This document shows positions 42,130 to 55,861 of a stretch of 64,000 bases of DNA, piece by piece. The DNA is taken from the NCBI RefSeq assembly GCF_040954645.1, contig NC_092803.1, positions 12,029,230-12,093,229 of the forward strand, in the 5' to 3' direction. Position 1 is the stretch's first letter; each line of letters opens with the position of its first letter. The DNA comes from Diabrotica undecimpunctata. Taxonomy: Eukaryota; Arthropoda; Insecta; Coleoptera; Chrysomelidae. The translations under genes and the position numbers were made by a program. Below the pieces are notes generated by a model, which saw nothing but the letters and a program-made list of their open reading frames with translations, was not told the origin of the DNA and did not search any database.

Positions 42130-42330
42130 TTTTATTGAAGAGGAAGGAGGAGACTAAAGTAAGACAAACTTGGATTCCTAACTGGATAAAAAAGGCCTCG
42201 AAAGTGGGAGCCTGGATTCCCCATGAGATAAATTTGGACCCTAATTAGATGAGAAAACACAAAAATAAATATACGAAAAAAAAATCTTACCCAGAAAGGG
42301 ATCTCGAAACATATTATGTTCGAACGTTCT
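42130..42330 (+). pseudogene. Tiny mariner transposase remnant
   Basis: One plus frame reads ASKVGAWIPHEINLDPN, a stop, then MRKHKNKY. W-x-PHE-[LI] is the linker motif between the DNA-binding and catalytic domains of mariner transposases (WVPHEL), usually followed by R-x-I/L-CE-LL. The flanking codons fit weakly. No ITRs or catalytic residues are present, so this rests on one motif. Confidence 0.35.
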
Positions 42331-43294
42331 TAGATCTTGGCGCACACTGAAGAAATAGAATTGGAAAGGTGTGCTTTTTTATAGACACAAAAAATTGCCT
42401 GGGCAAAATATCGCTTCCAAATTTTTAAACGGTATTTTGCAGTGTTTAGAGAAGTTGCAATCAAAATGTAACGGTACAGAATCGGTTTTAAAGGGATTAT
42501 GACGGGTAGTTGAACCTAACGAGAATTTTATTAGCACGTACAAAATTTAATTTTTGAGAAGTTTTTACAAAAATTAAACATATAATCTGAGTATTTTTCG
42601 GATATTGGATTTTAGACACGTTACAGTGTATAAAATACCTCCTTCTTGAATTTGTTAATTACTTTGATACCTTTTGCTACTGAATAATATAAACATGTTC
42701 ATAATTTTGAGTACTTCATATTTTTAATGTCTAAATAGAAAATAAAAGTTTACTTCACGACTTAACCGTACTGCACCATCCGCAACTCTTTTATATCCTC
42801 CAAGATTCAGATTTCCGTCGGTAAAAGTAAAAGAAAACACTTTTATCCTCGGCAAACGATACCACTCAACGATATATAAATGTTGCAGGACCCAAATCGT
42901 CAACGGACGACTGTACCTGTATATATCCTTTGTGTCCCATTTCGTGTATCTCCCGCCATAAATCCCGTCTCCTTCCAAAATATATTTCGCGTGCTTTTTT
43001 GTCACAAGAATGAAGAGGGCAATAAATTTTTGACGTATGGTGCGCGGGGATTATGTTTTATAGTATATTTTTTAAAAAGTTTGATCCCTTCTGCTCGGAC
43101 CAGAACGATATGAGAAATGATACGGATAAATGCCCTTTTTTAGATACGAATATATACACGCACCAACGAGAGAAGATAGTATGGTTTTTTATGTGGATGG
43201 CGTTTTTTGTTGGATATACGGGTTTCTAAACAGGAAGGTTACGCCAAGGGTTTAGGTAGGTCGGTTAGCTTTTTCATAGCATTCCATAGCATTT
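42331..43294. other. Interval with one unrecognised frame
   Basis: A 93-codon minus frame (42724-43005) is listed separately. The surrounding DNA holds no motif; composition at 42770-43130 is more balanced than the flanks. Confidence 0.35.
42724..43005 (-). CDS. Unrecognised 93-codon open frame
   Basis: Begins MTKKHAKYILEGDGIYGGRY and contains TKWDTKDIYRYSRPLTIWVL, IVEWYRLPRIKVFSFTFTDG and LNLGGYKRVADGAVRLSREV. The composition is balanced (charged, aromatic and glycine residues) rather than the F/I/L/K bias of chance frames in AT-rich DNA. I cannot match it to a family. There is no signal peptide. It could be an exon, a remnant of an unknown element or chance. The opposite strand has a 77-codon frame over the same bases, which weakens the case. 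Confidence 0.15.
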   Translation of the reverse strand: MTKKHAKYILEGDGIYGGRYTKWDTKDIYRYSRPLTIWVLQHLYIVEWYRLPRIKVFSFTFTDGNLNLGGYKRVADGAVRLSREVNFYFLFRH

Positions 43295-44674
43295 TTGAAA
43301 AAAATTATGCATGTGTACTATAATAGAACTATAATGACGTCGACAACAGGTTTTATCCCGGTTAAGTGTAGTTTTAAAGGTGCCTTCAGTCTAAGAGAGA
43401 AAAATATAATATTAAATGTACACGATGCACTTGTACATCAACGCTCTTTAAGTAATGTTCGTGAAATCGTTAACATGTGTTCAAATATGACAGGGGTTGG
43501 AGAAGCAACAATTTATAGATTCCTAAAAGAAAGAAAAGGAGGTACTGTTTCATCTCCCAAGAAGAGTGGAGGGAGTAAACCCTTGGAAAGTGAAGAAATA
43601 CATAAAAACATGATAAGTCCACTCATTTTTTTTTAACAAAGAATTTCCAACATTGGACAAAATCCAAACATTAATTAGAGAAAACGAAGAGTTACCAATC
43701 ATAAGCAACAAGAAATTATGGGGACTATTGAGAGAGATGGGATTTCATTGGCAAAAGAATAGAAGAAAATCCGTTTTAATTGAAAAAGATTACATTGTAT
43801 GTTGGAGACGAGATTATCTAAGAACTATTAAAAAGTACCGAGAAGAAGGAAAAACAATTTTTTATTTGGACGAGACTTGGCTAAATGAAGGTCATACTGT
43901 ACCATATCTATGGGTTGATACAAATGTGAAAAGTTCCCGTCAGGCATTCATCGAAGGTGTATCTTTTGGAATAAACAATATTCCCGTTGGAAAAGGACGC
44001 AGACTCATAATAACCCATATTGGAAACGAATACGGTTTTGTCAATGGTGGATTATTAAGTTTTGCCTCAAAATCAACCAAAGATTACCACGAAGAAATGA
44101 CTGCTGACGTTTTTGAACAATATTTTGAACAAATGTTGGATTTAATTTCAAAAAATTCTGTCATAGTCATGGATAATGCTAGTTACCATTCAAGACTAGC
44201 AGAAAAATTGCCAACAACGGCATGGAAAAAAGGAGAGATAATCGAATGGTTGGATAAACACGCAATTGAGTACAAGGAGAATTCGACAAAAAAGGAATTA
44301 TTACCTATTGTAAGGCAACATAAAGCAGCTTATAAAAAAATATATAATTGATGAAATGGCATTAAACCGTGATGTAATTATTTTACGTTTACCCCCATAC
44401 CACTGTGATCTGAATCCGATAGAAAATATATGGTCTCAAGTAAAGCGTGAAGTCGGACGCAACAACAAAACTTTTAAATTAGAAGACTTACAACAATTAT
44501 TAGAACATTCCTTATCAAAAGTAATGCTGTTAGTCATGCTCACAAGGAAGAAAATAAAATGTGAAATTTGGATAATATGACTGATGCAATGCTGGAACCG
44601 GTAATAATTAACATTGCAGTTGAAGATTCCTTAGATTCTGAAGAAAGCAGTGAATCTGAAATGGAATTTGATTA
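43295..44674 (+). pseudogene. Long-spacing DDE transposase (Tc1/mariner superfamily)
   Basis: Three plus-strand frames belong to one protein. N-terminal (43295 or 43334 to 43636): FSLREKNIILNVHDALVHQR, GVGEATIYRFLKERKGG (helix-turn-helix). A slip in a T run near 43625 leads to the catalytic frame (43653-44351): GFHWQKNRRKSVLIEKDYIV, TIFYLDETWLNEGHT (first D), GRRLIITHIGNEYGFVNGG, NSVIVMDNASYHSRLAEKLP (second D). A one-base slip near 44340 leads to 44356-44580 with LPPYHCDLNPIENIWSQVKR (catalytic E). The tail is acidic, DSLDSEESSESEMEFD, ending at 44674. Allowing for the slip, about 81 residues separate the second D from E, close to the DD82E type described for Sailor-like elements. No ITRs were identified. 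Confidence 0.8.
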
Positions 44675-45225
44675 AAATAATATTCATTTTTTTACAAATC
44701 GGCCCCTGTTACGGCCACAAATTATTTTATATATAACCAATAAAATAAACATCTTACATTTCTTGCAAATTCATTAGTACCTGTTAATCTCCATCACTCC
44801 GACACTGGCAACTTTATTTAGGGATTAGTAACCCTCAAAACTATTGTATTCTATTCTGCTTCAACCTTTATACCTGGTGGTCATACTCAATTTAAAATTG
44901 TTTTCCTATATACTTCTGTAAACTTGTTGACAAATATCTATTTTTCATTGAGTCACCCGTATCAATAGTTTAGGGATTTGCATACATAATGTGCTATCAA
45001 TATGATGGAAATGGACTATGAAACTTTTCAGGGACAGTATGATTAATGCCATTTTTTCAACATATTCGGATCTAATTTTGTCATGAGTTATAAATTATTT
45101 TCTTTTAATTTAACAGGTAAAGTCGAATTCATCTTCAGATTAATACAGACATTATTAGATTTAGTATCTTAGTATGTTTTAAGTAATCAATTCAGTAATC
45201 TGAAACCAAATTCGATCCCTATTTA
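44675..45225. other. Unassigned interval
   Basis: AT-rich; the transposon's right terminus may lie near 44700 but I could not pair it with a left end. Nothing else recognised. Confidence 0.35.
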
Positions 45226-46740
45226 CTTAATGTGACGATAATGAACCACCAACACCAGAGGTAATGACAAACAAAGAAATAAATATTGAGGAGGAAGAGG
45301 TAAAGGAAGCATTAAGGATAATAAAAAATAGAAACACACCAGGACAGGACAGAATACCCAACGAATTCCTAAAGTACGGAGGGCCAGATCTGACCAAAGA
45401 ACTATTAAAAATAATCCAAAAAATAATAGAGCAAAACAGAATTCCTCAAGAATAGAGATCAAGTATCCTAATACCTCTCTTTAAAAACGAAGATAGATCG
45501 AACCAGGAAAATTACAGAGGGATTAATTTATTAAACACAACACTAAAATTAATAACCAAAGTGATAACAAATAAACTGAATAAAATTATAACACTAGCGA
45601 AAGAACAACAAGGTTTTAGATCGGGAATATCATGCACCGACGCTATATTTATAATCAGGCAAGTACAAGAGAAATCATTAGAATACAAAAAACCGGCATA
45701 TCTATGTTTCGTGGACCTTAAGAAGGCATTTGACTGGGTCAAATTAAAGGATGTTATCCACTTATTGTACACAAGAGAGATACCTCTAGGAATAATCAAA
45801 ACGATAGAAAATATCCACCAAAACAACACAATAAAAGTAAAAGTGGAAGAAGAACTAACCGACCCTATTGAAGCTGGCAATGAGATAAGACAGGGAGCTT
45901 CTCTAAGTCCTCTATTGTTCAACCTGATTATGGATAAAATAATTAATAAAAAAAATAAGAACTAAAAAAGTACCTATACCAAATGGGAGAAAAACAACTT
46001 AAAATAATCTGCTATGCAGACGACGCAATCCTACTTTCTCAAAGTGAAGATGATTTACAACGTATGCTGCACCAATTTAATATAACCTCCAGAAAATTTA
46101 ACATATTAATTTCCCCAAAAAAAGACAAAATGCATGGTTACAACAGCAAATTTACTAAGATGTAAATTGGAGCTGGAAGGTCAGATAATAGAACAAGTGA
46201 TGGAGTTTAAATATCTAGGCATCACATTATGTAGCTACGGAAAGCTCGAAACTGAAGTAGAAGATCAAGTGAATAGAGCAAACAGAGCCGCAGGCAACCT
46301 AAATGAAACAATATGGAGTAATAACAATATCGGGAAAGAAACGAAAGGCAGAATTTACAAAACAGTCATCAGACCAATAATGACATACGCAGCAGAAACA
46401 AGATCTGACACAGAGACAACAAAAAGGATGTTAGAAACAGCAGAGATGAAAACACTTGATGGTAAGACATTATGGGACAGAGCTAAAAGTACAGATATAC
46501 GACGTAGATGCAAGGTGGAGAAGATCAAGAACTGGGTAAGAAATAGAAGAGTAGAATGAAACGATCATATAAGCCAAATGACAACAAATAGAGTAGTAAA
46601 GACGGCAAGAGAAGGACGAGGAAGGGGACTTCCCCAATAGGAAGACGATCAGTAGGAAGACCACGAAAACGATGAAACGACAACTTACTGGAGGCACATT
46701 GAAAAATAGACAGAGTCATGTCTATATAAAAAGAAAAAGA
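45226..46740 (+). mobile_element. 5'-truncated LINE with full RT domain and (AAG)n tail
   Basis: Frames in order: NIEEEEVKEALRIIKNRNTP (45279-45338) with GQDRIPNEFLKYGG; ILIPLFKNEDRSNQENYRGI after one stop; EQQGFRSGISCTDAIFIIRQ (45603-45662); LCFVDLKKAFDWVKLKDVIH (45702-45761, catalytic D); GNEIRQGASLSPLLFNLIMD (45876-45935). After a frameshift come LKIICYADDAILLSQSEDDL (46001-46060, YADD) and a further shift to FKYLGITLCSYGKLETEVED (46208-46267), VIRPIMTYAAETRS. The final block is GRRSVGRPRKRWNDNLLE-AH near 46640-46700. It ends with AAGAAGAAGAAG at about 46725-46752. The endonuclease is missing. Each catalytic motif is intact, so decay is recent relative to the others. Confidence 0.92.
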
Positions 46741-46752
46741 AGAAGAAGAAGA

Positions 46753-48379
46753 TAATAATAACTATTTAATTGTATTTAAGAAAGTCTGTAAAAAATAATG
46801 CGTAAGATAGTTCAAGTTTAGAAGACGTTTTTTTATCGAACTGGGACACCACCCTACAAGTATCGACGTCTTGGAATCAAGAAAGATCCAAGAGATTTGG
46901 TGGGAAACAGATATGAAAATGACATTAATGTTTTATAGTAGAAACCGTATGTAATGTAATCCGATGCGACATCAGAATGAAGAGTAAATGTAATCCGATG
47001 CGACGGAAATAAAGTTAAAATTTTAAACATTAAAAAATTTATACATAAATGTTTAAATCTGCTTTTATCTTCAATTACTAATCAGTGTTTTTTTAAAACC
47101 TCATAAACTTAAAAAAGTTCGAATGAAAATGCAAAGTGTGTCGTAACCGCTTTACCGCCATCTGCGTTACCAGCTATATTTCTGGTTGGCGGCGATATAT
47201 AAATAATAGAACGGGTCGCGATCAGATATTCATGTTGTTGTGATACATGTGGGGCGGCGGCGAAGGCTTCGCAGCCTTCGATGACACTGTTTATGTAAAG
47301 TAGATGTATCTCTGCACATAAGAGAGGAAAATACCTAAATTCGATATTGGAAAGTTTGACGGCGTTGATGGATTTTTTATCTCGTCATTTTGTTTTCGAA
47401 TAAGGTGCGCAATGTTATTTCGGAAATAAAAAGGCGCGAAAGGGATGAAGCTAAATCGAGGATTTAACCATACGAATGATATTTTTTTTTACCTATTTAG
47501 CAGAAGGCAGAAAGAAGCTTTCTGTATTGTGATGAGTTAAGTTTGTTACCGAAAATATTAGATACATTTGATAAATACTACAGAAGGATTTATGACCAAT
47601 ATGTACACAATCGATGTGATTTTCAAAGCTTAAGACTTTTTCTCTAATTTAGTTTGATCGCGTATACACTATAAAGTTATAAACGTCACATGTTTATTAA
47701 TTTATATTTAGATAATTATTTTATTTTAATTTCTTTATTAAATTATTAATTCCTTTGCCTTTAGATTCGTTTTTACTATTTTTTCTTCAAAAAGTAGTTG
47801 GCGCCCTCTTTCTTTCTTTTCTCTTCCTTTCTGTCATGTAGATTAAATATTTGCCCTCTCTCTTTCTGTCCGGTAGACTAAATATTCTGTTCTATGTTGA
47901 CAAAAAAGCTAATTTCATCATATAGGAACATACTACTATGTCCCTTCCTACATTCTGTCAATCACCTTTAATGGTGGAAGTATTTTTTGTTTATAATTAA
48001 AATTTATAAAAGAAGGTAGGAATTATAATAAGCTTCATTTTATGGTCTGCAACATTCTCTTGAGGTGAGTACTTTCATTCTAATCTTTATTCTATAATTC
48101 TGACAGCGTTTTCAATATTCGTAACCTCACTTATTTCGAAAGCACGTTTTTCGATTATATTTATGTAGGGATGTGAACAGACTTTAAATAAGTAATAATA
48201 ATTATAATTTCATTTTATCCTTGCCATCCGCTATTTGTTTAATTGTAATTTTGTAAAATTGCAAGGAAATTAAACCCTTTCTGAGATGTCTCTAATACAA
48301 GCTGTTTCTTGTATTTTAGTTTATTGGGTTTATCGACCATATTCACGGTTTATTGGCTATATTAATTTATCGAATCTAT
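46753..48379. other. Unassigned interval
   Basis: No gene recognised. AATGTAATCCGATGCGAC is repeated near 46955 and 46989. A GC-richer patch at 47140-47290 contains the hairpin CGAAGGCT-TCGC-AGCCTTCG (47261-47280). Around 47800-47890 there are two diverged pyrimidine-rich units of about 50 bp. Confidence 0.4.
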
Positions 48380-48407
48380 AGGAGGACCTAACCACTTAAT
48401 TGGGACT

Positions 48408-48452
<45 letters not shown>

Positions 48453-48507
48453 GAATAACTGCAGCTCACAGGAGGACCTAACCGTCTAATTAGGAGGCCA
48501 CACAAGC
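48380..48507. repeat. (CA)n microsatellite within a 90-bp duplication
   Basis: A (CA)n run of about 42 bp (48409-48450) is flanked by two similar segments starting AGGAGGACCTAACC at 48380 and 48470, each continuing to a CCACACA. The unit was evidently duplicated and the first copy's CACACA expanded. Confidence 0.85.
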
Positions 48508-51011
48508 AGCCCATTAATGCCATCGTTGTTTTAAGTATCACGCTCACTATATTCATTATTAAGCATTGGCAGGGTTGATTGTTTCCTGTTTTTAATAAAT
48601 ATGATTAGTTAAAAATTGTTTTATTTGCTATCAGCTAAGGGTTCATGGTTTAATTTCTAGTTTAAGACAAGACGAACTCACACTTGCGATACTGAGCTAG
48701 GTTAAGCATAGACGATAAGCTCCCATGGTTGATTAAGGTATTATTTTTATAATAGTACTTCAATTCTCTTTGGTAGTCTTATCGTTATAACAGTTTAAAA
48801 AAGAAACTAAGTTTAAGAATAAAAACGGAAGTTTATCTTGATTAATTTGAAACTTAAGTGTTATCTGGGAAGACAAATGTTCGAAAAAAATCAAGGAACA
48901 CGAAAAAACGCTATTTTTGCAATTTTTTTTTAACTTAGCCAAAAAAATAAAAAAAGGCTTGTACAATTCAGTTATAAAGAAAAATCGGGTGCTTTGGCCA
49001 TATTTTCTATGACTGCGAGGCACTAGATCACAGAGTCAAACACTTTTGTGGAGACTTTAAAAATATATGGTACCCATTCAGTAAACCTGTACAAGCTGGT
49101 AAAGAATATTTTCTCTTACTATTATTTTATAGTTTGATCACCTACACATCTATTGTTATTAATATCTTTCCATTTTTTTATTTTTCCCTCACCATTTTGA
49201 TACAGTTTAAGGTATAGATTGATGCTTTAATTTATTTGTGCGATAGCCTATTTCTACTCCTTTATAGCAGCCCTATAACTTTATTTCCTTGTCAAAGTAG
49301 TTTTGTAACGATTATTTTGCCTACCACATAGGATATTGCTATAAGGGGTTGAAAATTGGGGACAGAAATTATTGGGGCAGAGATAGGGCAAGCAAAATAA
49401 ACGAAACTTATGCGAATGGCTCTCAGGGTTTATTTGGAGAACTGGGTCGTGGATAAGTAAATGACAAGGGGACTGAAATGGGGTAACTACAAAAATGAAA
49501 CAAAAAGGGTACTTACATGAGTCTCCTGGACAAACAAAAACACAAGAAGGTTCTCAAAGCTATTTAAAATGGACGCCGCGTTGAAGAATCTTCCTGCTGG
49601 ATGAAAGAAAAGGTTCTTCCTTCTTAAAAACACAAAACTTTAAAATAAATAAACAAAATGGAAAAAAATTACACATTTATTGTTGTCTCACCACAAACAG
49701 TTACAAATATAGACAATAACAATAAAATACAACATATCAACAACAGACTTACTATGTCCTATCCGTTTACAAACTCTAGAAGTTGGAGATACTACAAAAC
49801 TTACAATTGTTACTGGGCGATAATTTGTAGCAGAAATAAATTATTACAAATAAAAAATTATCTAAAGTGAAACTATGCATAGAGGTTAACCTTTTTTAAA
49901 AAAAAACAAAAAAAAATCTAAAATATGATTAGATATTTACCAAATGTCAAAAATAGTGCTGTCATATGTGAATACTAAATCTTAAAACTGGGAACAATTA
50001 ATATAACAGCAAGCTAGGCCACGACATAACATCTACAATTTTAATTATTACAATTTCTTAACCTGTATGAAAGCAATTATTAATAAAAAAATGTTTATTT
50101 TTCCTTTCAAAGTTCAAAAAAAAGTTACCTGTGTTTCACATAATTTCTGGGGTTAGGAACTGGACTTCACTGGAGATTTACTGCCACGCAATAAACTGCA
50201 TCTCTTACTGCGAATCAGCCTAGAATGATTCTAGACTGTTTAGACAGACAAAATGAGGATGGACACTGTTCACTGGGACGCTAATTTTGAAACTCTGCTT
50301 CTTTAAAAACTGGAATAGGTACAACTGGACACAATGGCTACATGTGGTTATCCTTCAAAGTTGTGTAGAGGACACAAATGTCTTAGATACTTAGAGACAT
50401 AGAAACAGTGATTACTCTTTTAAAACTGACACATTACATTGAGTATAATTCACTATTTTCAACAAATTTGCCAGCTTCTGGACGCCGACACCCACAGCGT
50501 ATTCTCCTTTCAAAGATTCTCCAAAACCTCCTTAAAACTGTAACTATTAACTGTTCACTGCATATTTTCCACAGCATAAGACGTAAGGCATTAGAAAAAT
50601 TTGGACCAACACTGAAGCTAACTACCCCTGACAGCGGCCTCAGCGAGTGTGATGTAATTATCTTTAAAATTCATTCGCCCAATTTGGTATAAACAAAACA
50701 TATGAACGGGAATATTTGTTTAACGCACAATATTAGGCGGCTTACCGATCAAAGAATACCGAGGAAATATGCATCTGTGATATATAAACAAACTTTAAAA
50801 ATGTGTTTATTATCAACTCGTCGACGCAAAAAGGATTGAAAGAATATTTTGGTGTTTTAATACATAACGGGTGATTTCAATATATACCAAAGAATATAAA
50901 AATGTTACACTTTTTATATTTTTTCTATCATTTTATTTTATTTTTAGGCTTCAATTGACCATACGATTATTTTTTCTTAGTAAATCAGTTATCAAATATT
51001 TTATTACTAAA
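48508..51011. other. Long unassigned interval
   Basis: AT-rich. Plus-strand frames at 49658-49870 and 50408-50692 and a minus frame at 48760-49023 carry no motif I recognise. The part 49300-50700 has runs of imperfect short repeats but no pair of direct or inverted ends that I can find. Confidence 0.35.
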
Positions 51012-51560
51012 CTAAAAATTATACGAACAAGATAAATTTTGCTGAAAATGTGCATTTTGGAACCCCAAAAAGATACCTAAATGTTTACCACTTTTACCTC
51101 TTGGCTTCCCCCTAAAATCCCCACTTGTAGGCGTGCGAAAACTGAAAAAATTAATTTACAAAGATCACCACGCCGTAGAAAAAAATGTTTTAAATAAAAT
51201 ATGTAACAGATAATTTTGAATAAAAATGTTTGTTTTCATTTTTTATGTTGAACGAACTGTTTGTTCTCTTTTTGATCATTGCGATTTTGAATATCATTTA
51301 CGCGCGCGAAATCAAAGATAAAAATAAAATTTGTATCAACTCGACAGTAAAAATTCGATATCTTTTGACCAGAACGCCCTATCCACAAAAATCAAAATGC
51401 GTTTTAGAGGTGAAGAATTCTTGGTAACTGATTTTTTCCACTCTCCCCTTCCTACGTTGGGTCGTTTTAAGGGGTAGCCGGGGGTAGCAGTGGTAAACTT
51501 TTTTCTGATTTTTGTGGGGTCCCAAAATTTACATTCTCAGCTTGTTCGTATGATTTTTAG
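51012..51560. mobile_element. Foldback/MITE-like element with ~100-bp inverted ends
   Basis: The left arm (51012 to about 51115) begins CTAAAAATTATACGAACAAG. The right arm (about 51465-51560) ends CTTGTTCGTATGATTTTTAG, its reverse complement with one change. Further inward, matching segments include the TTTACCAC / GTGGTAAA pair and a C-rich block against a G-rich block. The centre (51116-51460) is AT-rich with no coding. The target duplication is not clear and the superfamily is unknown. Confidence 0.65.
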
Positions 51561-52364
51561 AGGTCAAATTTTTGTCGACTGGACCTGTTGTACTTGATTT
51601 AGTTTTTTTTCTTGGCTTAATACACCTTATTTCTTATATTAAATAATTCAGCATTTAAGATGTGGAAATCTCTGATATTTTGATTTTATTTTCTTCTGAC
51701 TATTACTTTAATGTTCAGCAGAAGAAATATCTGGTAGTGATTTGTACTCTTACTAATCATTATCTTGCAGTTCTTAAGATATTATTATGTAGTATCTAAA
51801 TATGAATTTATATAACACAGAAAGTAGAAGGGAAACTTTGCTTACAACTAAACTATGATAAACTGATATGTTATTTTGCACATGTCATGCTACAATCCCT
51901 TTATATACACGGAATATTTTGAAACTAAAAAATATAGTAAAAAATTCTCCGCATCGCAAATAGAATTAATGTCAGTTAATACCGTGACAAGATATATCCC
52001 AGCTGACATATTCTAGGCATGGCTTTTTTATTTTATACATTAAGCAAATTAATTTTATTACTAATTTAGGACATTAAATTATATTAACACCAAACATTAC
52101 ACATATCTGTGGTTCTCTAGGGGAAATAAGAATACAATGATGGCATTTAAGTCACTTTAAACCCGTTATACAGGATGTTCCTTAATTTTTTTTTTTTTCG
52201 TTTCTTTGCTGATTGTTTCTATTTTCTTGTTTTTCGGGCATTAATTTTTTCATATTTATTATATTTTTTCAGATTCTATTTCGAATTGACAAATGATTCG
52301 TTCTTGCTTTGTAAATGTCGCTATGGAATTCGATTAAATTTATTATTTCCGTTTTGCTGATTTA
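51561..52364. other. AT-rich unassigned interval
   Basis: Nothing recognised; the 61-codon plus frame at 52175-52360 is phenylalanine-rich and has no motif. Confidence 0.4.
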
Positions 52365-52980
52365 AAGTTATACTTAAGCTGTTTGCATTCTTTGGTGTTT
52401 CTTGTGGTGCTTCCTTTTCTAAAACCGTACTGGGTAATCCTCTATGTTTTGTTCTGTATATATTGTTAGTCTGTCTCTAATTATGCCAGTCATTAATTTA
52501 TATTTCACATTCAGTAAATTAATTGATCGGTAGTTTTTGCATATTTTATGGTCTCCTTGTTTTGGGATTGTCACTATAATTCCCTTTTTCCATTCTTCGG
52601 GCATTATTTCTTTGCTCCATATATTCTGTATTAGTTCATAAATCTGTCTATATAGTGCCTCTCCACCGTAATTTATAAGTTCTGCACATATGCCGTCTTC
52701 TCCCGTTGTTTCCCGTTTTTAAGAGTTTGCATATTTTCTCTTTCACTTCTGTATAGGTCAATTCTTCTTCTTCTTCCTCTCGTTCTATGTTTGTTATTGT
52801 TTCTCTTTCTTCTCTATTTTTCATTTCTACTTTTTTTTTGCTTCTGTAGCTATATTAACTGTCCGTTTTCAGTTACCTAGTTTTAAGTATTGGTTCAATG
52901 GTTTTGAGTTGTATCTTTTATTTTTTATTTCCATCTTGTTCATAATTTCATCTCTCTTTCATAAAGAGGAATAATTTTAA
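52365..52980 (-). pseudogene. LINE linker and RT N-terminus
   Basis: Minus-strand frames read MNKMEIKNKRYNSKPLNQYL (about 52945-52885), NREERETITNIEREEEEEEL (about 52820-52760), TYTEVKEKICKLLKT, NYGGEALYRQIYELIQNIWS (about 52675-52620), and MPEEWKKGIIVTIPKQGDHK (52604-52545). They continue through ICKNYRSINLLNVKYKLMTG and IIRDRLTIYTEQNIEDYPVR to near 52420, and end where the GFRKGRST-like motif would follow. This is the part just before the RT palm. The palm and everything downstream are missing. The adjacent plus-strand LINE at 53016 is a separate insertion. Confidence 0.8.
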
Positions 52981-53015
52981 TTTTTAATTAATTTAAAGTT
53001 CGTAAGTAATTTGTA

Positions 53016-54022
53016 TTTTACACACATACACATACCATCTTTTCGTAGATTTTAAATCGGCCTATGATAGTGTCCTAAGAAATAAATTGTATGAAGCCAT
53101 GGGTGAATTCCACATCCCCGATAAACTGATAAGATTGATGCACAGATGCCTAAATAGACAACAGAGGAAACATTTTTAATAAATCATCCCAAATTTTGGC
53201 ATATGCAGATGATGTTGACCTAGTTGCCCGCACAACACGTAAGCTAGAAGAAATGTATACCACCTTGTCAAACCTCTCAAAAAATATGGGCCTGCAAGTA
53301 AATGAGGAGAAAACTAAGATAATGGCATCAACATCCACCAATAGAGCCAAAAACATCGGCCACCAATTCACGGTTGATAACTCTACCTTTGAAGTGGTGG
53401 ACAAATTCACATACTTAGGCTCCCTGATCACCAAGGAGAACGTCATGACTTAAGAAATCAAGCGAAGAATAATCCTAGCAAAGAAATGCTATTTTGGACT
53501 GAGTAGACATATGAGAAGCAGAAACTTAAGCCAAAAAACAAAATAACCATATACAAAACCCTTATACAACCATTGTTGACATATGTGTCAGAGACATAGA
53601 CCATTTCCAAGTCAGATGAAAATCTCCTGCTTATATTTGAACAAAGGATCCTGAGAAGAATATTCGGTGGCATCTGTTAAAATGGTGTTTGGAGAAGGAG
53701 GTACAACTACGAGATATATCACAGATATAAACATACATTTGGTGGTAAAGACGTAGTATCCTTTATAAAAATAGGAAGACTAAGATGGGCAGGACATCTG
53801 GCAAGATCACAGCAGAACAACCCTCCTACAAGAATCCTTCACCTGTGGGAAGTAGAAGTAGGGATAGGCCAAAACTCAGATGGAGGGACGGTGTAGATGA
53901 GGATGGTAGACAAATAGGCGCAGCAAACTGGCAACAGTTGGCAATGGATAGAACTGACTGGCGTAATAGACTTGGGAAGGTCGATGCTCTTTTATAGGGC
54001 TGTAGCTCCAATGATGATGATA
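53016..54022 (+). mobile_element. 5'-truncated LINE with 12-bp target duplication
   Basis: Flanked by AAGTAATTTGTA at 53004-53015 and 54023-54034. It starts inside the RT with FVDFKSAYDSVLRNKLYEAM (53042-53100, catalytic D), then MHRCLNRQQRKHF. After a deletion that removes the G-x-RQGD part come LAYADDVDLVARTTRKL-like codons (53190-53245, YADD), NMGLQVNEEKTKIM, FTYLGSLITKEN, and a stop at 53451. Later frames carry IKRRIILAKKCYFGLSRHMR, QKTK, and finally GSRSRDRPKLRWRDGVDEDG and TDWRNRLGKVDALL (53845-53997). It ends CCAATGATGATGAT. Same group as 22715-23594 and 39840-42016. Confidence 0.93.
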
Positions 54023-54034
54023 AAGTAATTTGTA

Positions 54035-55861
<1,827 letters not shown>

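Noticed and set aside
52365..54034. Twin-priming (5' inversion) of a single LINE
   Set aside because: The 12-bp target duplication at 53004-53015 and 54023-54034 frames only the plus-strand piece, so the two pieces are independent.
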